Shown here one piece after another: positions 49,869 to 59,530 of a stretch of DNA of 64,000 bases. Below the pieces are notes generated by a model. That model had not been told where the DNA came from. It did not search any database and saw nothing but the letters and a program-made list of their open reading frames with translations. The translations under genes and the position numbers were made by a program. Within the stretch, counting starts at the first letter, position 1, and each line of letters opens with the position of its first letter. Source of the DNA: Mesorhizobium sp. NZP2077 (GTDB lineage Bacteria > Pseudomonadota > Alphaproteobacteria > Rhizobiales > Rhizobiaceae); assembly GCF_013170805.1 (NCBI RefSeq), contig NZ_CP051293.1, positions 1,426,001 to 1,490,000 on the forward strand, in the 5' to 3' direction.

Positions 49869-50040
49869 GCCGCGGCGAGGACCTGAAAGCACGTCGCGTC
49901 GAACCGGCGTGTCGTTCATCCAAACCCGAAGTCACCTTTGGGCGACATGCCCTAAAGCCGGCTGTCGTCGTCACACAGGGTTCATCGACCGGAAATAGCG
50001 TCTTTCTCGGTTCTTTGCTGCAATGCAATAGGAGTGGGAC

Positions 50041-51651
50041 ATGGTGGACATAGTTTCTAGTGAGGCGGGCATTCCGAGACCGGAGCATCCGCTGGATAGT
50101 TCGGGCAGCGCGAAGTGGTTCCTGCCGGCCTTCGGCATGCTGGTGCTGGTCGGCGTCGTCTATGTCGGCTACGCGCTGAGCCAGGATCTGGCAGTGGCCA
50201 AGACCGTGCCGTGGATCCTGCTGGGCATCGCCTTGCTGATCGCGCTCGGCTTCGAATTCGTCAACGGCTTCCACGACACCGCCAACGCGGTGGCGACGGT
50301 CATCTACACACGCTCCCTGCCGGCAGAGTTCGCTGTCATCTGGTCGGGCGCCTTCAATTTCCTCGGCGTTCTCACCTCGAGCGGCGCGGTGGCCTTCGGT
50401 ATCCTGTCGCTGTTGCCGGTCGAACTGATCCTGCAGGTAGGCTCCTCCTCAGGCTTCGCCATGGTCTTCGCGCTCCTCGTCGCGGCGATCCTGTGGAACC
50501 TCGGCACCTGGTTCCTCGGCCTGCCGGCATCGAGTTCGCACACGATGGTTGGCTCGATCATCGGTGTCGGCCTCGCCAACCAGTTCATGGCACCCGCCGG
50601 CAGCGCCACCAGCGGCGTCGACTGGTCGCAGGCGACCAATGTCGGTGTCACCTTGCTGGTATCGCCGATTATCGGCTTCTTCGCCGCGGCGATCCTGCTC
50701 TATGTGATGAAGATACTCATCCGCAATCCGGCCCTCTACGAGGCGCCGAAAGGCAATGCGCCGCCGCCCTGGTGGATCCGCGCACTGCTGATCTTCACCT
50801 GCACCGGTGTCAGCTTCGCGCACGGCTCCAACGACGGACAGAAGGGCATGGGCCTGATCATGCTGATCCTGATCGGCGTGGTGCCGACGGCCTATGCGTT
50901 GAACCGCACGCCCGACATCAACTATCTCGAAGCATACAAATCCGCTTCGGCCAGCGTAGAGACGGCACTGGGCAAATATGTTAAGCCCGGCGTCACGGTC
51001 GCGGATGCCAATGCCGCCAAGGCAGCCGTCCAGGACGCCGTGCGCACCCGGACCTGGAGCGACCAGACGACCGTCGCGCTGCAGACCTACATCCACAACA
51101 CGACCGCTTCGCTCCAGCCCTACGCCTCGGTCGATAACGTGCCGACCGATCTGGTCAGCAACGCCCGCAACGACATCTATCTGATCGGCGAGGCGCTCAA
51201 GCTGATCGACAAGAAGAAGCTGCTGCCGATGCAGGACGCCGACCTCAAGGCGGTCACCGACTACCACAAGGCCGTCGACAACGCGACGAAGTTCATCCCG
51301 ATCTGGGTGAAGGTTGCGGTCGCGCTGGCGCTTGGCCTTGGCACTATGGTTGGCTGGAAACGCATCGTCGTCACGGTTGGCGAGAAGATCGGCAAGAGTC
51401 ACCTGACCTATGGCCAGGGTGCGGCGGCGGAACTCGTGGCCATGGTGACCATCGGCATGGCCGATCGGCTGGGTCTGCCGGTGTCGACAACCCATGTGCT
51501 GTCGTCGGGCGTTGCCGGAACGATGGCCGCCAATGGCTCGGGCCTGCAATGGTCAACGGTGCGCAACCTGCTGTTGGCCTGGGTGCTGACCCTGCCGTGC
51601 TCGATCGCGCTTGCCTTCACGCTGTTCATCATCTTCCGCCAGGTGTTCTGA
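50041..51651 (+). CDS. PiT-family inorganic phosphate transporter
   Basis: A 536-residue membrane transporter. Signature repeats FEFVNGFHDTANAVATVIYT (about 78-97) and MVTIGMADRLGLPVSTTHVL (about 467-486) are the paired PiT motifs. FAHGSNDGQKGMGLI is the second phosphate-site block. A long, soluble central loop of about 130 residues (about 290-415, Ala/Thr/Asp-rich) is larger than in PitA and typical of rhizobial members. AGGAG precedes the ATG. No phoU-like partner or Pho box was found beside it. Confidence 0.93.
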   Translation: MVDIVSSEAGIPRPEHPLDSSGSAKWFLPAFGMLVLVGVVYVGYALSQDLAVAKTVPWILLGIALLIALGFEFVNGFHDTANAVATVIYTRSLPAEFAVIWSGAFNFLGVLTSSGAVAFGILSLLPVELILQVGSSSGFAMVFALLVAAILWNLGTWFLGLPASSSHTMVGSIIGVGLANQFMAPAGSATSGVDWSQATNVGVTLLVSPIIGFFAAAILLYVMKILIRNPALYEAPKGNAPPPWWIRALLIFTCTGVSFAHGSNDGQKGMGLIMLILIGVVPTAYALNRTPDINYLEAYKSASASVETALGKYVKPGVTVADANAAKAAVQDAVRTRTWSDQTTVALQTYIHNTTASLQPYASVDNVPTDLVSNARNDIYLIGEALKLIDKKKLLPMQDADLKAVTDYHKAVDNATKFIPIWVKVAVALALGLGTMVGWKRIVVTVGEKIGKSHLTYGQGAAAELVAMVTIGMADRLGLPVSTTHVLSSGVAGTMAANGSGLQWSTVRNLLLAWVLTLPCSIALAFTLFIIFRQVF

Positions 51652-51663
51652 ACGGGCGTATAA

Positions 51664-51696
51664 GCAGCGCCGGTCGCCGGCGCTGCCTTTTTCTTT
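51664..51696 (+). terminator. Rho-independent terminator after the PiT gene
   Basis: GCAGCGCCGG (51664-51673) pairs with CCGGCGCTGC (51677-51686), followed by a T-rich run. Confidence 0.85.
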
Positions 51697-51779
51697 GAGT
51701 GAGCACTGTGTTCAAGCGGGGCGGGGACGTATTCGTTTCTATTGACGTGGAACATACCTAGGAAATTGGCCAAAACGTC

Positions 51780-51985
51780 CATCGGTTCGTCATCCACGGG
51801 CGGAGCAAGGAGCATAGCGACGCGGCGCAGACCCCTGGAGCTGCTCCGCAGCCCAAGGGATCCATGCCGCGACTTCCGAGCGCCGCTGCGGTGCAGAATT
51901 TTGCTCCGCTGCACTCCACGGCTAAGGTCACGGAATGGATCCCAGGGTCTGTGCGACGTCGCTTCGCGACTGCTACGCCCTAGGA
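51780..51985. repeat. Large imperfect palindromic intergenic repeat
   Basis: The left half has GCAGACCCCTGG and GGGATCCAT, the right half ATGGATCCC and CAGGGTCTG in reverse order, so the element folds back on itself. It fills much of the 51697-52087 gap, in which I see no gene. The form is that of dispersed Mesorhizobium repeats. Confidence 0.6.
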
Positions 51986-52087
51986 TGACGAAGTTTAGAA
52001 GCCTCGGCCAATCTCAAACGTTGGCGACGGCCGCTCGAATCCTGGCTAACACCGCTGAACCGTCGAGAAGCAACGGCCTCGCCAGTC

Positions 52088-53248
52088 TCAGGTCGGGTCT
52101 TCGCGATGCAGATCGTGGATGGCAATGCCATCGACATTGGTCGGCATCGTCAGCCATTTGCGGTGGCGCAAGGTGCGCTGCGTATCTTCCAGGCCCGTCT
52201 CCCAATGCTCGCGCATCGAGGTGCCGGAGAATTCATAGTCCTTGGCGTGACCCTCATAGCCCTTGTGCTGGTAGATGAGGTGCACGATGTTGACGATGCC
52301 GGCATCCGAATAGTCGGCGATCAGGGCTTCCTCGGCCGGCGTCAGTTGCTCCTTCGGCACACGCTTGAGCGCATCGAGCAGCCGCATCTTCAGGCTATGG
52401 ATGCGCTTGAAATTGTCGGTGTTCTGGCGCGTGCGGCTCGAATACATGATGTCCTTGTGACGCGACAGCACGTCCGGCATGCTGCGCGGCAGGACGCCAC
52501 GGGCGCTGAACAGGTCGACCTGGAACACCAGGGAAGAACGGTCCTCTTCCTGGTCGAGCAGATATTGCAGCGGCGTGTTGGAGACGATGCCGCCGTCCCA
52601 GTAATACTCGCCCTCTATGCGGACCGATGGAAAGGCCGGCGGCAGTGCACCGCTGGCCATGATGTGCTCGGGTCCGATGCGGACCTTCTCGGTATCGAAA
52701 TAGACGAAATTGCCGGTGCGGACGTTGACCGCGCCGACGCTCAGCCGCTTCTTGCCGTCGTTCAGCACGTCGAAATCGATCAGGCTCTCCAGCGTGTCCT
52801 TCAGTTCAGCGGTGTCGTAGAAGCTGGTGGCACCCTCGGCGCCCTGCGGCTCGAGCCAGGGGTTGGGGTTGCGCGGCTTGAAGAAGCCGGGCTGGCCCAT
52901 GGTCATCGTCATCCATGAGGACGTACGGTTGCGGATGTCGCGGTAGATGTCGCCTTCAGGCGTGTGGGACCAGATCTTGCGGCCCGAGATGGTCTGCCAG
53001 AACTGTTCGAGCCGCTGCAGGCGGCGGCTCGGCTCATTGCCGGCGATGATCGAGGCATTGATGGCGCCGATCGAAACGCCGGACAGCCAGCTCGGCTCGC
53101 AGCCGGCATCCGCCAGCGCCTGGTAGACGCCGGCCTGATAGGCGCCGAGCGCACCGCCGCCTTGGAACACCAGGGCGATGCGGTCATACTGTGCCGAGAT
53201 CTCCTCGATCGTGGCGGCGGCTTCCTTGTTTCGGTTGCGCTCAAGCAC
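52088..53248 (-). CDS. Patatin-like phospholipase
   Basis: A 386-residue lipid hydrolase. The oxyanion loop is [12 protein letters not shown] (about 28-39), the nucleophile S58 in SGVSIGA and the acid partner in [10 protein letters not shown] (near 215). GGAG lies 7 nt before the GTG at 53248, which overlaps the acetoacetate decarboxylase gene by 8 nt. Linked to ketone-body genes, it could release hydroxybutyrate or fatty acids from storage polymer or lipid; this is inferred from context. Confidence 0.88.
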   Translation of the reverse strand: MLERNRNKEAAATIEEISAQYDRIALVFQGGGALGAYQAGVYQALADAGCEPSWLSGVSIGAINASIIAGNEPSRRLQRLEQFWQTISGRKIWSHTPEGDIYRDIRNRTSSWMTMTMGQPGFFKPRNPNPWLEPQGAEGATSFYDTAELKDTLESLIDFDVLNDGKKRLSVGAVNVRTGNFVYFDTEKVRIGPEHIMASGALPPAFPSVRIEGEYYWDGGIVSNTPLQYLLDQEEDRSSLVFQVDLFSARGVLPRSMPDVLSRHKDIMYSSRTRQNTDNFKRIHSLKMRLLDALKRVPKEQLTPAEEALIADYSDAGIVNIVHLIYQHKGYEGHAKDYEFSGTSMREHWETGLEDTQRTLRHRKWLTMPTNVDGIAIHDLHREDPT

Positions 53249-54029
53249 GAATTTTCTCCGGCTGGGTTGTGCTGGCTGCGAGCCGGCCGTGATCGCTGAG
53301 ATAGTCGTGGACGACCTCGCCCAAGCCAAGCGTCAGATCGGCTTTGAAGTGGACGGCGGAGACGATGTCGAGCACTGGCAGCTTCGCCACGTCGGCCATG
53401 ACATGGGGCCGAAGATCGAGTGCGGCGGGCGCCGTCCAGGCTTCCTTCAGCGTGATGTCGGTCAGGTAATAGCGCACCAGCTCGCAGATGCGCGGTGTGC
53501 CGTCGACATGCGGGATGATCTTAATCAGGAAATTGGGAGCGGCGAGCGCGGCGAGCACCGAATCGTGATCGGCTTCCCGGTGCTTGTAGCCCATCGTGCC
53601 GGTGGCGCACAGAACGCTGCCATAGTGCAGCGTGCCGACGATCACCTCGCCTTCATGGACGATCTTGGGATTGGCCAGTTTCTTGGGAAACCCCCAGAGC
53701 TCGCGGCCGCCGGCGATCGGCGCATCGTCGTCGAGATACATCGAATGAACGTAGCCGCCATGCTGGCCCTTGTACTTCACCGGGATGACCTGGCCGGTCT
53801 CGGTGTAGTCGCCGAAGCCGGTCGAGTCGGGCATGCGAATGAATTCGTATTTGACCAGCGGCTCGTCGATCTCCAGCGGCGCCGGCACCACGGCCTCGAG
53901 CGCCTCGCGCGTCGTGCGGTAGGTGATGATAATGTATTCGCGATCGAAGAAACGATAGGGTCCGGGCGGGAAAGACGGATTGGTCAGCGGCATCGCATAG
54001 GCGCGCTTCACGACGTCGGCGATTTCCAA
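53241..54029 (-). CDS. Acetoacetate decarboxylase
   Basis: A 262-residue enzyme converting acetoacetate to acetone and CO2 through a Schiff base. The active lysine pair K116-K117 lies in [12 protein letters not shown], as in the Clostridium enzyme (Lys115-Lys116). The start is a TTG at 54029 with GGGGGG upstream. It is cotranscribed with the patatin gene and divergent from 3-hydroxybutyrate dehydrogenase, whose product is acetoacetate, so the three fit one pathway. Confidence 0.92.
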   Translation of the reverse strand: MEIADVVKRAYAMPLTNPSFPPGPYRFFDREYIIITYRTTREALEAVVPAPLEIDEPLVKYEFIRMPDSTGFGDYTETGQVIPVKYKGQHGGYVHSMYLDDDAPIAGGRELWGFPKKLANPKIVHEGEVIVGTLHYGSVLCATGTMGYKHREADHDSVLAALAAPNFLIKIIPHVDGTPRICELVRYYLTDITLKEAWTAPAALDLRPHVMADVAKLPVLDIVSAVHFKADLTLGLGEVVHDYLSDHGRLAASTTQPEKIRA

Positions 54030-54104
54030 GCTGCACCCCCCTCAGGTTCTCAGACGAATTTTCGTCCCAGGAATAAGCGCGCGAATGCGCAACCAATTAT
54101 GTTG

Positions 54105-54127
54105 CACGGCACCATGACAATGCCGTG
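54105..54127. promoter_or_regulatory. Inverted repeat between acetoacetate decarboxylase and hydroxybutyrate dehydrogenase genes
   Basis: CACGGCA (54105-54111) and TGCCGTG (54121-54127) around 9 nt. An inverted copy of CATGACAATG recurs near 54214-54224. This may be a shared operator for the divergent genes. Confidence 0.35.
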
Positions 54128-54275
54128 TTAGCCTGACGACCATGGTTTCGCAGCGGTCGAGAGCTATGCCGGCGCTGTCGTCTGGCTGTAATCGCATCGA
54201 CACATGGCTCTGCCATTGTCATGTTGCGACGCACAATTATATCTCTCATTCCCTCCCACCTCTCGCGAGATCATC

Positions 54276-55064
54276 ATGGGTTCCCTATCTTCGAAGAATG
54301 CCCTCGTCACCGGCTCGACCAGCGGTATCGGCGTGGCCATCGCCCGCGCCTTTGCTGCCGAAGGCGCCAATGTCACCATCAACGGCCTTGGCGATGCCGC
54401 TGCCATCGAGCAGGAGCGCGCCGGCATCGAGAAGGATTTCGGCGTCAAGTGCCGCTATTCCGATGCCAACATGATGGACGGTGCCGCGGTCAGCGCCATG
54501 GTGCATGACGCCGAGGCGGCGTTCGGCAGCGTCGACATCCTTGTCAACAATGCCGGCATCCAGCACGTCGCGCCGATCGAGGAGTTTCCCGACGACAAGT
54601 GGGAAGCCATCATCCGCATCAACCTTCTGGCGGCCTTCTATGCCATCAAGGCGGTGGTGCCCGGCATGAAGGCACGCAAATGGGGCCGCATCATCAATAC
54701 GGCCTCGGCGCATGCGCTGGTCGCCTCGCCGTTCAAGTCGGCCTATGTCTCGGCCAAGCACGGCATTGCCGGTTTGACCAAGACGGTGGCGCTGGAAACC
54801 GCGCAGGACGGCATCACCGTCAACGCGATCGCGCCGGGCTATGTCTGGACGCCGCTGGTCGAGAAGCAGATCCCCGACACGATGAAGGCGCGCGGGATGA
54901 CCGAGGAACAGGTCAAGCACGACGTGCTGCTCGCCGCACAGCCGACGAAGGAGTTCGTTACCGTGGAAGAACTTGCCGCGCTGACGCTGTTCCTGTGCTC
55001 GGATGCCGCCAAGCAGATCACCGGCACGACCTTGCCGATGGACGGCGGCTGGACGGCACAGTAG
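54276..55064 (+). CDS. bdhA: 3-hydroxybutyrate dehydrogenase (SDR family)
   Basis: A 262-residue short-chain dehydrogenase. LVTGSTSGIGVAIARAF is the NAD loop, LVNNAGIQHVAPIEEFP the structural and substrate block, and SAYVSAKHGIAG carries the Tyr-Lys catalytic pair. The C-terminus FLCSDAAKQITGTTLPMDGGW is typical of BdhA. It oxidises D-3-hydroxybutyrate to acetoacetate, the step after polyhydroxybutyrate breakdown. The ATG at 54276 has a weak ribosome site. Confidence 0.92.
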   Translation: MGSLSSKNALVTGSTSGIGVAIARAFAAEGANVTINGLGDAAAIEQERAGIEKDFGVKCRYSDANMMDGAAVSAMVHDAEAAFGSVDILVNNAGIQHVAPIEEFPDDKWEAIIRINLLAAFYAIKAVVPGMKARKWGRIINTASAHALVASPFKSAYVSAKHGIAGLTKTVALETAQDGITVNAIAPGYVWTPLVEKQIPDTMKARGMTEEQVKHDVLLAAQPTKEFVTVEELAALTLFLCSDAAKQITGTTLPMDGGWTAQ

Positions 55065-55134
55065 AGGGTCAATCGAGGCGTCGGTGTTCCGGCTGGCGCC
55101 ACGCGGCGTCGGCGGGAAGGATTCGGTCAGGCCA

Positions 55135-55884
55135 ATGAAGATCATCCAGCTCACCGATCTGCATCTGATGACGCCCGGCGGCCTTCTCTATGGCTCCGAT
55201 CCGCTGGCAAGACTGGAGGCCTGCCTTGCCGACATCGGCAAGAACCATGCCGATGCCGAACTGGTGGTGATCTCAGGCGACCTGACCAATGATGGCGAGC
55301 GCGCCGCCTATGCGGCGTTGCGGGAGAGGCTGGCGCAATTTTCTCCGCCCTGCCGGCTGATGCTCGGCAACCATGACGACCGGGCGTTATTTCTGGAGAT
55401 GTTCCCGGAGGCCGCCACCGAGCGCGGGTTCGTCCAGAGCGTATTCGACGGTAGTGAGGGCCGCCTGATCCTGCTCGACACGCTGGACAGCGGCCATGTC
55501 GAGGGCAGGCTGTGCGCGGCGCGCCTCGACTGGCTGGACGAAAGGCTGAGGGAAGCGCGCGGCCCGGCCTTCCTGTTCATGCACCACCCGCCGTTCCGGA
55601 TACACATGCCGGTGCTTGACGAGGTAAGGCTCGCCGACGCCGATGCCTTGCATGAGGTCTTGTCGCGTCATGGCAATGTCGGCCACATCTTCGCCGGCCA
55701 CGTCCATCGGCTGATCGCCGGCAGCTGGCGCGGCATACCGGTCAGCACGCTGCGCAGCACCAACCACCAGACGGCGCTCGATTTTTCGCAGAGCTGGAGC
55801 CTGGGGCACGAGCCGCCCGCCTATGCCGCGATCTTCATCGACACCGATGGGGTGATCGCGCATTTCCACGATTTTCCGGTGTAG
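55135..55884 (+). CDS. Class III metallophosphodiesterase (CpdA/GpdQ-like)
   Basis: A 249-residue metallophosphoesterase. The metal ligands are all present: D8-x-H10 (LTDLHL), D49 (SGDLTNDG), N79-H80 (GNHDD), MHHPPF and GHVHR. The family hydrolyses cyclic nucleotides or glycerophosphodiesters, and the choice cannot be made here. ATG at 55135 is used; it begins 70 nt after bdhA, possibly in the same transcript. Confidence 0.88.
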   Translation: MKIIQLTDLHLMTPGGLLYGSDPLARLEACLADIGKNHADAELVVISGDLTNDGERAAYAALRERLAQFSPPCRLMLGNHDDRALFLEMFPEAATERGFVQSVFDGSEGRLILLDTLDSGHVEGRLCAARLDWLDERLREARGPAFLFMHHPPFRIHMPVLDEVRLADADALHEVLSRHGNVGHIFAGHVHRLIAGSWRGIPVSTLRSTNHQTALDFSQSWSLGHEPPAYAAIFIDTDGVIAHFHDFPV

Positions 55885-56029
55885 TCTCCAGTCCGAGAAT
55901 GGGTTCAGCGGTCGTGACGAGGCGACTGTCGAGACCGCCTGAAAGTGTCTCCCATCTCCGTGCGCCGCAGATCATATCCCGGCGATCCTCCCCCAGCGCG
56001 CATCGTCCTCGCGGTTGCCGCCCTTCACT

Positions 56030-56078
56030 GTGCTTTTTTTGGCCCGCACGAGCTCCGCGAAAGGGTGCCAAAAAGCAC
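56030..56078. promoter_or_regulatory. Inverted repeat in the leader of the SAF-oxidoreductase operon
   Basis: GTGCTTTTTTTGGC (56030-56043) and GCCAAAAAGCAC (56067-56078) can pair across 23 nt. It lies 92 bp before the operon start. The 55885-56169 gap has no gene that I can support. Confidence 0.35.
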
Positions 56079-56169
56079 ACGGATTTGGACATTAGTCTTG
56101 ACAGAAATACAGATGTTCAATACCGGTCAAGCGAATGAACAAGCCTGCAATGTGGGAGGAATGAGCGGT

Positions 56170-57498
56170 ATGGCTTCCAATGTTTCGTTGACGGGCCTTG
56201 CCCATGATCTCGAGGAACGCGGCAAGTCGGGCAAGCCCATCCGCATCGGCTTGATCGGCTCCGGCGAGATGGGAACCGATATAGTCACCCGCGTCGCCCA
56301 CATGTCCGGCATCGAGATCGGTGCCATCTCGGAACTGAACCTGCCGGCCGCCAGCAGGGCGGTGGATATCGCTTTCCAGGAAACCGGGCATGCGCGCGAA
56401 GTGTCGAACGCTTCGGCGATGACGGCCGCCATGGAGGCCGGCAAGGTGGCGGTCACCAACGACGCCAGCCTGGTCATCAACAATGACCTGATCGACGTCG
56501 TCATCGATGCCACTGGTGTTCCCGCGGTCGGTGCGGAGATCGGCTTGCGCGCCATGGAGCATGGCAAGCATCTGGTGATGATGAATGTCGAGGCCGACGT
56601 TACCATCGGCGCCTATCTGAAGAGCGAGGCAGACCGGCTTGGCGTCACCTATTCGCTGGGCGCCGGCGACGAGCCGTCCTCGTGCATGGAACTGATCGAA
56701 TTCGTCTCGGCGATGGGTCATCCGATCGTCGCCGCCGGCAAGGGCAAAAACAATCCGCTCAACATCGAAGCCACCCCGCCCGCCTATGAAGAGGAGGCGA
56801 AGCGCCGGCATATGAATGTGCGCATGCTGGTCGAATTCGTCGATGGTTCGAAGACCATGGTCGAGATGGCGGCGATCGCCAATGCCACCGGCCTGGTGCC
56901 CGACAAGGCCGGCATGCATGGCCCGGCCGCGACGCTCGGCGAACTGTCGAAAGTGCTGGTGCCTGAAAAGGACGGCGGTGTGCTGTCGAGGGTCGGGGTC
57001 GTCGACTATTCCATAGGCAAGGGCGTCGCGCCCGGCGTCTTCGTCGTCGCCGATATGTCGCATCCGCGCATTTCGGAGCGCATGGAAGATCTGAAGATGG
57101 GCAAGGGCCCATACTTCACCTTCCATCGCCCCTATCACCTGACTTCGCTCGAAGTGCCGCTGACCTGCGCCCGCGTCGTGCTTTACGGCAAGGCCGACAT
57201 GGTGCCGCTGGCCAAGCCCGTGGCCGAGGTCGCTGCCGTGGCCAAGAAGGACATGCAGCCCGGCGAGAAACTCGATGCGATCGGCGAATATTGCTACCGC
57301 GCCTGGATCATGACGGCGCCGGAAGCGCGCGCCGCCAAGGCCATTCCCTGCGGCCTGCTGCAGGGCGGCTCGGTGACGGCACCGATCAAGAAGGGCGAGC
57401 TCATCACCTATGCCAATGCCGCTCCGGCACCGGGCTCCAAGATCGCCGAACTGCGTGCCCGCCAGGACAAGCTCGTCTATGGAACCGTGGGAGCCTAA
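56170..57498 (+). CDS. NAD(P)-dependent oxidoreductase with SAF domain
   Basis: A 442-residue protein. The N-terminal Rossmann domain (about 20-150) has RIGLIGSGEMGTDIVTRVAH and a homoserine-dehydrogenase-like core with SLGAGDEPSSCMELIEFV. The C-terminal part (about 345-440) is SAF-like, with GEKLDAIGEYCYRAWIM. GGGAGG supports the ATG at 56170; an earlier ATG at 56113 is in frame. It is 2 nt from the E1 alpha gene, so it works with a 2-oxoacid-type dehydrogenase. The substrate is unknown, but formation of the oxo-acid or dione fed to that complex is plausible. Confidence 0.85.
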   Translation: MASNVSLTGLAHDLEERGKSGKPIRIGLIGSGEMGTDIVTRVAHMSGIEIGAISELNLPAASRAVDIAFQETGHAREVSNASAMTAAMEAGKVAVTNDASLVINNDLIDVVIDATGVPAVGAEIGLRAMEHGKHLVMMNVEADVTIGAYLKSEADRLGVTYSLGAGDEPSSCMELIEFVSAMGHPIVAAGKGKNNPLNIEATPPAYEEEAKRRHMNVRMLVEFVDGSKTMVEMAAIANATGLVPDKAGMHGPAATLGELSKVLVPEKDGGVLSRVGVVDYSIGKGVAPGVFVVADMSHPRISERMEDLKMGKGPYFTFHRPYHLTSLEVPLTCARVVLYGKADMVPLAKPVAEVAAVAKKDMQPGEKLDAIGEYCYRAWIMTAPEARAAKAIPCGLLQGGSVTAPIKKGELITYANAAPAPGSKIAELRARQDKLVYGTVGA

Positions 57499-57500
57499 TC

Positions 57501-58529
57501 ATGGCCGGAGCCAGCAAAGCCGTCGCCGACAGTCGCGCCAACCTGCCTTTCGTCTATCGCCAGTATAGCGCCGAACAGCTCAAGCAGGTGCTCTACAAGA
57601 TGTACCTCATCCGCCGCTTCGAAGAGGGCGCGGAGGACAGCTACACGCGCGGTCTCATCCACGGGACCATGCATTTGTCGATCGGCCAGGAAGCCAGCGC
57701 CATGGGCATCTGCATGCCGCTTGGAGAGGATGACCAGATCACCTCGACGCATCGCGGCCATGGCCACTGCATCGCCAAGGGCGCCGAGGTCAAGCGCATG
57801 TTCGCCGAGTTCTTCGGCAAGACCACTGGCTACTGCAAAGGCCGTGGCGGTTCGATGCACATTGCCGATGTCGCCAAGGGCAATCTCGGCGCCAATGGCA
57901 TTGTCGGCGGGGGCATTCCGATCGCCGTCGGCGCGGCACTCTCCTCCAAGATGATGAAGACCGGCAAGGTCGTCGTCTCCTTCTTCGGCGACGGCGCCAA
58001 CAATGAGGGCGCCTTCCACGAGGCGCTCAACATGGCGGCGGTCTGGAAGCTGCCGGTCATCTTCGTCTGCGAGAACAATGGCTACGGCATGTCGACGTCG
58101 ACCGCCCGCTCGACCGCGGTCAAGAACATCGCCGATCGCGCCGCTGCCTATTCGATGCCCGGCGTCATCGTCAACGGCAACATTTTCTCGGAGGTTGCCG
58201 AGGCGTCCTACAGGGCCGTCGAGCGTGCCCGCGCCGGCGAGGGGCCGACGCTGATCGAGTCCAAGACCTACCGCCATCGCGGCCATTCCAGGAGCGATCG
58301 CAACCGCTATCGCACCAAGGAAGAGATCGAGGACTGGATGTCGAACCGCGATCCGATCGCGCTGTTCGAGAACGAGCTGCGGGAATTCGGCTTCATCGAC
58401 GACAAGGGTATCGAGGCCATTCGTGACGCGGTGGCGCAGGAGATCGCCGACGGTATCGAGTTCGCCAAGGCGAGCCCGTCACCTGATATCAGCGAGACCG
58501 GGAATTACGTGTATACGGAGCAGGCGTGA
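57501..58529 (+). CDS. Thiamine-dependent dehydrogenase E1 alpha subunit (PdhA/AcoA-like)
   Basis: A 342-residue subunit. The thiamine-diphosphate motif is [20 protein letters not shown] ... CENN (about 165-195). [13 protein letters not shown] and RGGSMHIAD are substrate-side blocks, and the phosphorylation-loop-like stretch is [14 protein letters not shown]. The family covers pyruvate, acetoin and branched-chain complexes. In this operon, without E3 and with its own oxidoreductase, an acetoin-like or unusual oxo-acid substrate is more likely than pyruvate. Confidence 0.92.
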   Translation: MAGASKAVADSRANLPFVYRQYSAEQLKQVLYKMYLIRRFEEGAEDSYTRGLIHGTMHLSIGQEASAMGICMPLGEDDQITSTHRGHGHCIAKGAEVKRMFAEFFGKTTGYCKGRGGSMHIADVAKGNLGANGIVGGGIPIAVGAALSSKMMKTGKVVVSFFGDGANNEGAFHEALNMAAVWKLPVIFVCENNGYGMSTSTARSTAVKNIADRAAAYSMPGVIVNGNIFSEVAEASYRAVERARAGEGPTLIESKTYRHRGHSRSDRNRYRTKEEIEDWMSNRDPIALFENELREFGFIDDKGIEAIRDAVAQEIADGIEFAKASPSPDISETGNYVYTEQA

Positions 58530-59527
58530 TGGACGCGATGGTGCGTGAACTGAGCTACGCCCAGGCGATCCAGGAAGCCATGGCAATCGCCATGGACATG
58601 GACGAACGCGTCTTCCTGATAGGCGAGGATATCGGTGTCTATGGCGGCGCCTTCCAGGTTACCGGCGATCTGGTAGAGCGCTTCGGCACGGAACGCGTCA
58701 TCGATACGCCGATTTCGGAGCTGGGTGGCGCGGGCGTCGCCGTTGGCGCTGCGCTCACCGGCATGCGGCCGATCTTCGAGTTCCAGTTTTCCGATTTCGC
58801 CACGCTTGCCATGGAGCAGATCGTCAACCAGGCGGCCAAGATGCGCTTCATGCTGGGCGGCGAGGTTTCGGTGCCCGTGGTGATGCGCTTTCCCGCCGGC
58901 TCCGGCACAGGTGCGGCGGCCCAGCACAGCCAGAGCCTGGAAGCCTGGTTCGGCCATGTGCCAGGGCTGAAGGTCATCCAGCCGGCGACGCCCTATGATG
59001 CCAAGGGCATGCTTTTGGCGGCGGTCGCCGACCCCGACCCGGTGATGATCTTCGAGCACAAGCTGCTCTATAAGGCGAAAGGTCCGGTGCCCGAGGGCTA
59101 TTATACGGTGCCGATCGGCAAGGCCGATATCCGCCGCGAGGGCCGCGATCTCACCATCGTCGCCACCTCGATCATGGTGCAGAAGGGGCTCGACGCCGCC
59201 GCTACGCTGGAAGCCGAAGGCATCGACGTCGAAGTCGTTGACCTCAGGACTATCCGGCCGATGGACAAGCAGACCGTCATCGACAGCGTCAAGAAGACAT
59301 CGCGGCTGATGTGCGTCTACGAAGCGGTCAAGACACTGGGTATCGGTGCCGAGGTCAGCGCCATGATCGCCGAGAGCGAGGCGTTCGACTATCTCGACGC
59401 GCCGATCGTGCGGCTGGGCGGCGCCGAGACGCCGATCCCCTACAATCCGGAGCTCGAAAAGGCCACGGTGCCGCAGGTTCCCGACATCATCACCGCCGCG
59501 CGCGACCTCGTGAAAGGGGTCCGCTGA
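58529..59527 (+). CDS. Thiamine-dependent dehydrogenase E1 beta subunit (PdhB/AcoB-like)
   Basis: A 332-residue partner of E1 alpha. [17 protein letters not shown] and [18 protein letters not shown] hold thiamine contacts, and the C-terminal transketolase domain begins near residue 205 ([14 protein letters not shown]). The ATG overlaps the E1 alpha stop by 1 nt (TGATG). GGAG lies upstream. Confidence 0.92.
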   Translation: MDAMVRELSYAQAIQEAMAIAMDMDERVFLIGEDIGVYGGAFQVTGDLVERFGTERVIDTPISELGGAGVAVGAALTGMRPIFEFQFSDFATLAMEQIVNQAAKMRFMLGGEVSVPVVMRFPAGSGTGAAAQHSQSLEAWFGHVPGLKVIQPATPYDAKGMLLAAVADPDPVMIFEHKLLYKAKGPVPEGYYTVPIGKADIRREGRDLTIVATSIMVQKGLDAAATLEAEGIDVEVVDLRTIRPMDKQTVIDSVKKTSRLMCVYEAVKTLGIGAEVSAMIAESEAFDYLDAPIVRLGGAETPIPYNPELEKATVPQVPDIITAARDLVKGVR

Positions 59528-59530
59528 GAC

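Noticed and set aside
49869..50040. Pho box ahead of the phosphate transporter
   Set aside because: CTGTCGTCGTCACAC only partly resembles one half-site; no second CTGTCAT-like half at the right distance.
51752..51780. Possible EcfG promoter (GGAAC)
   Set aside because: No CGTT at 16 or 17 nt and no gene placed to use it.
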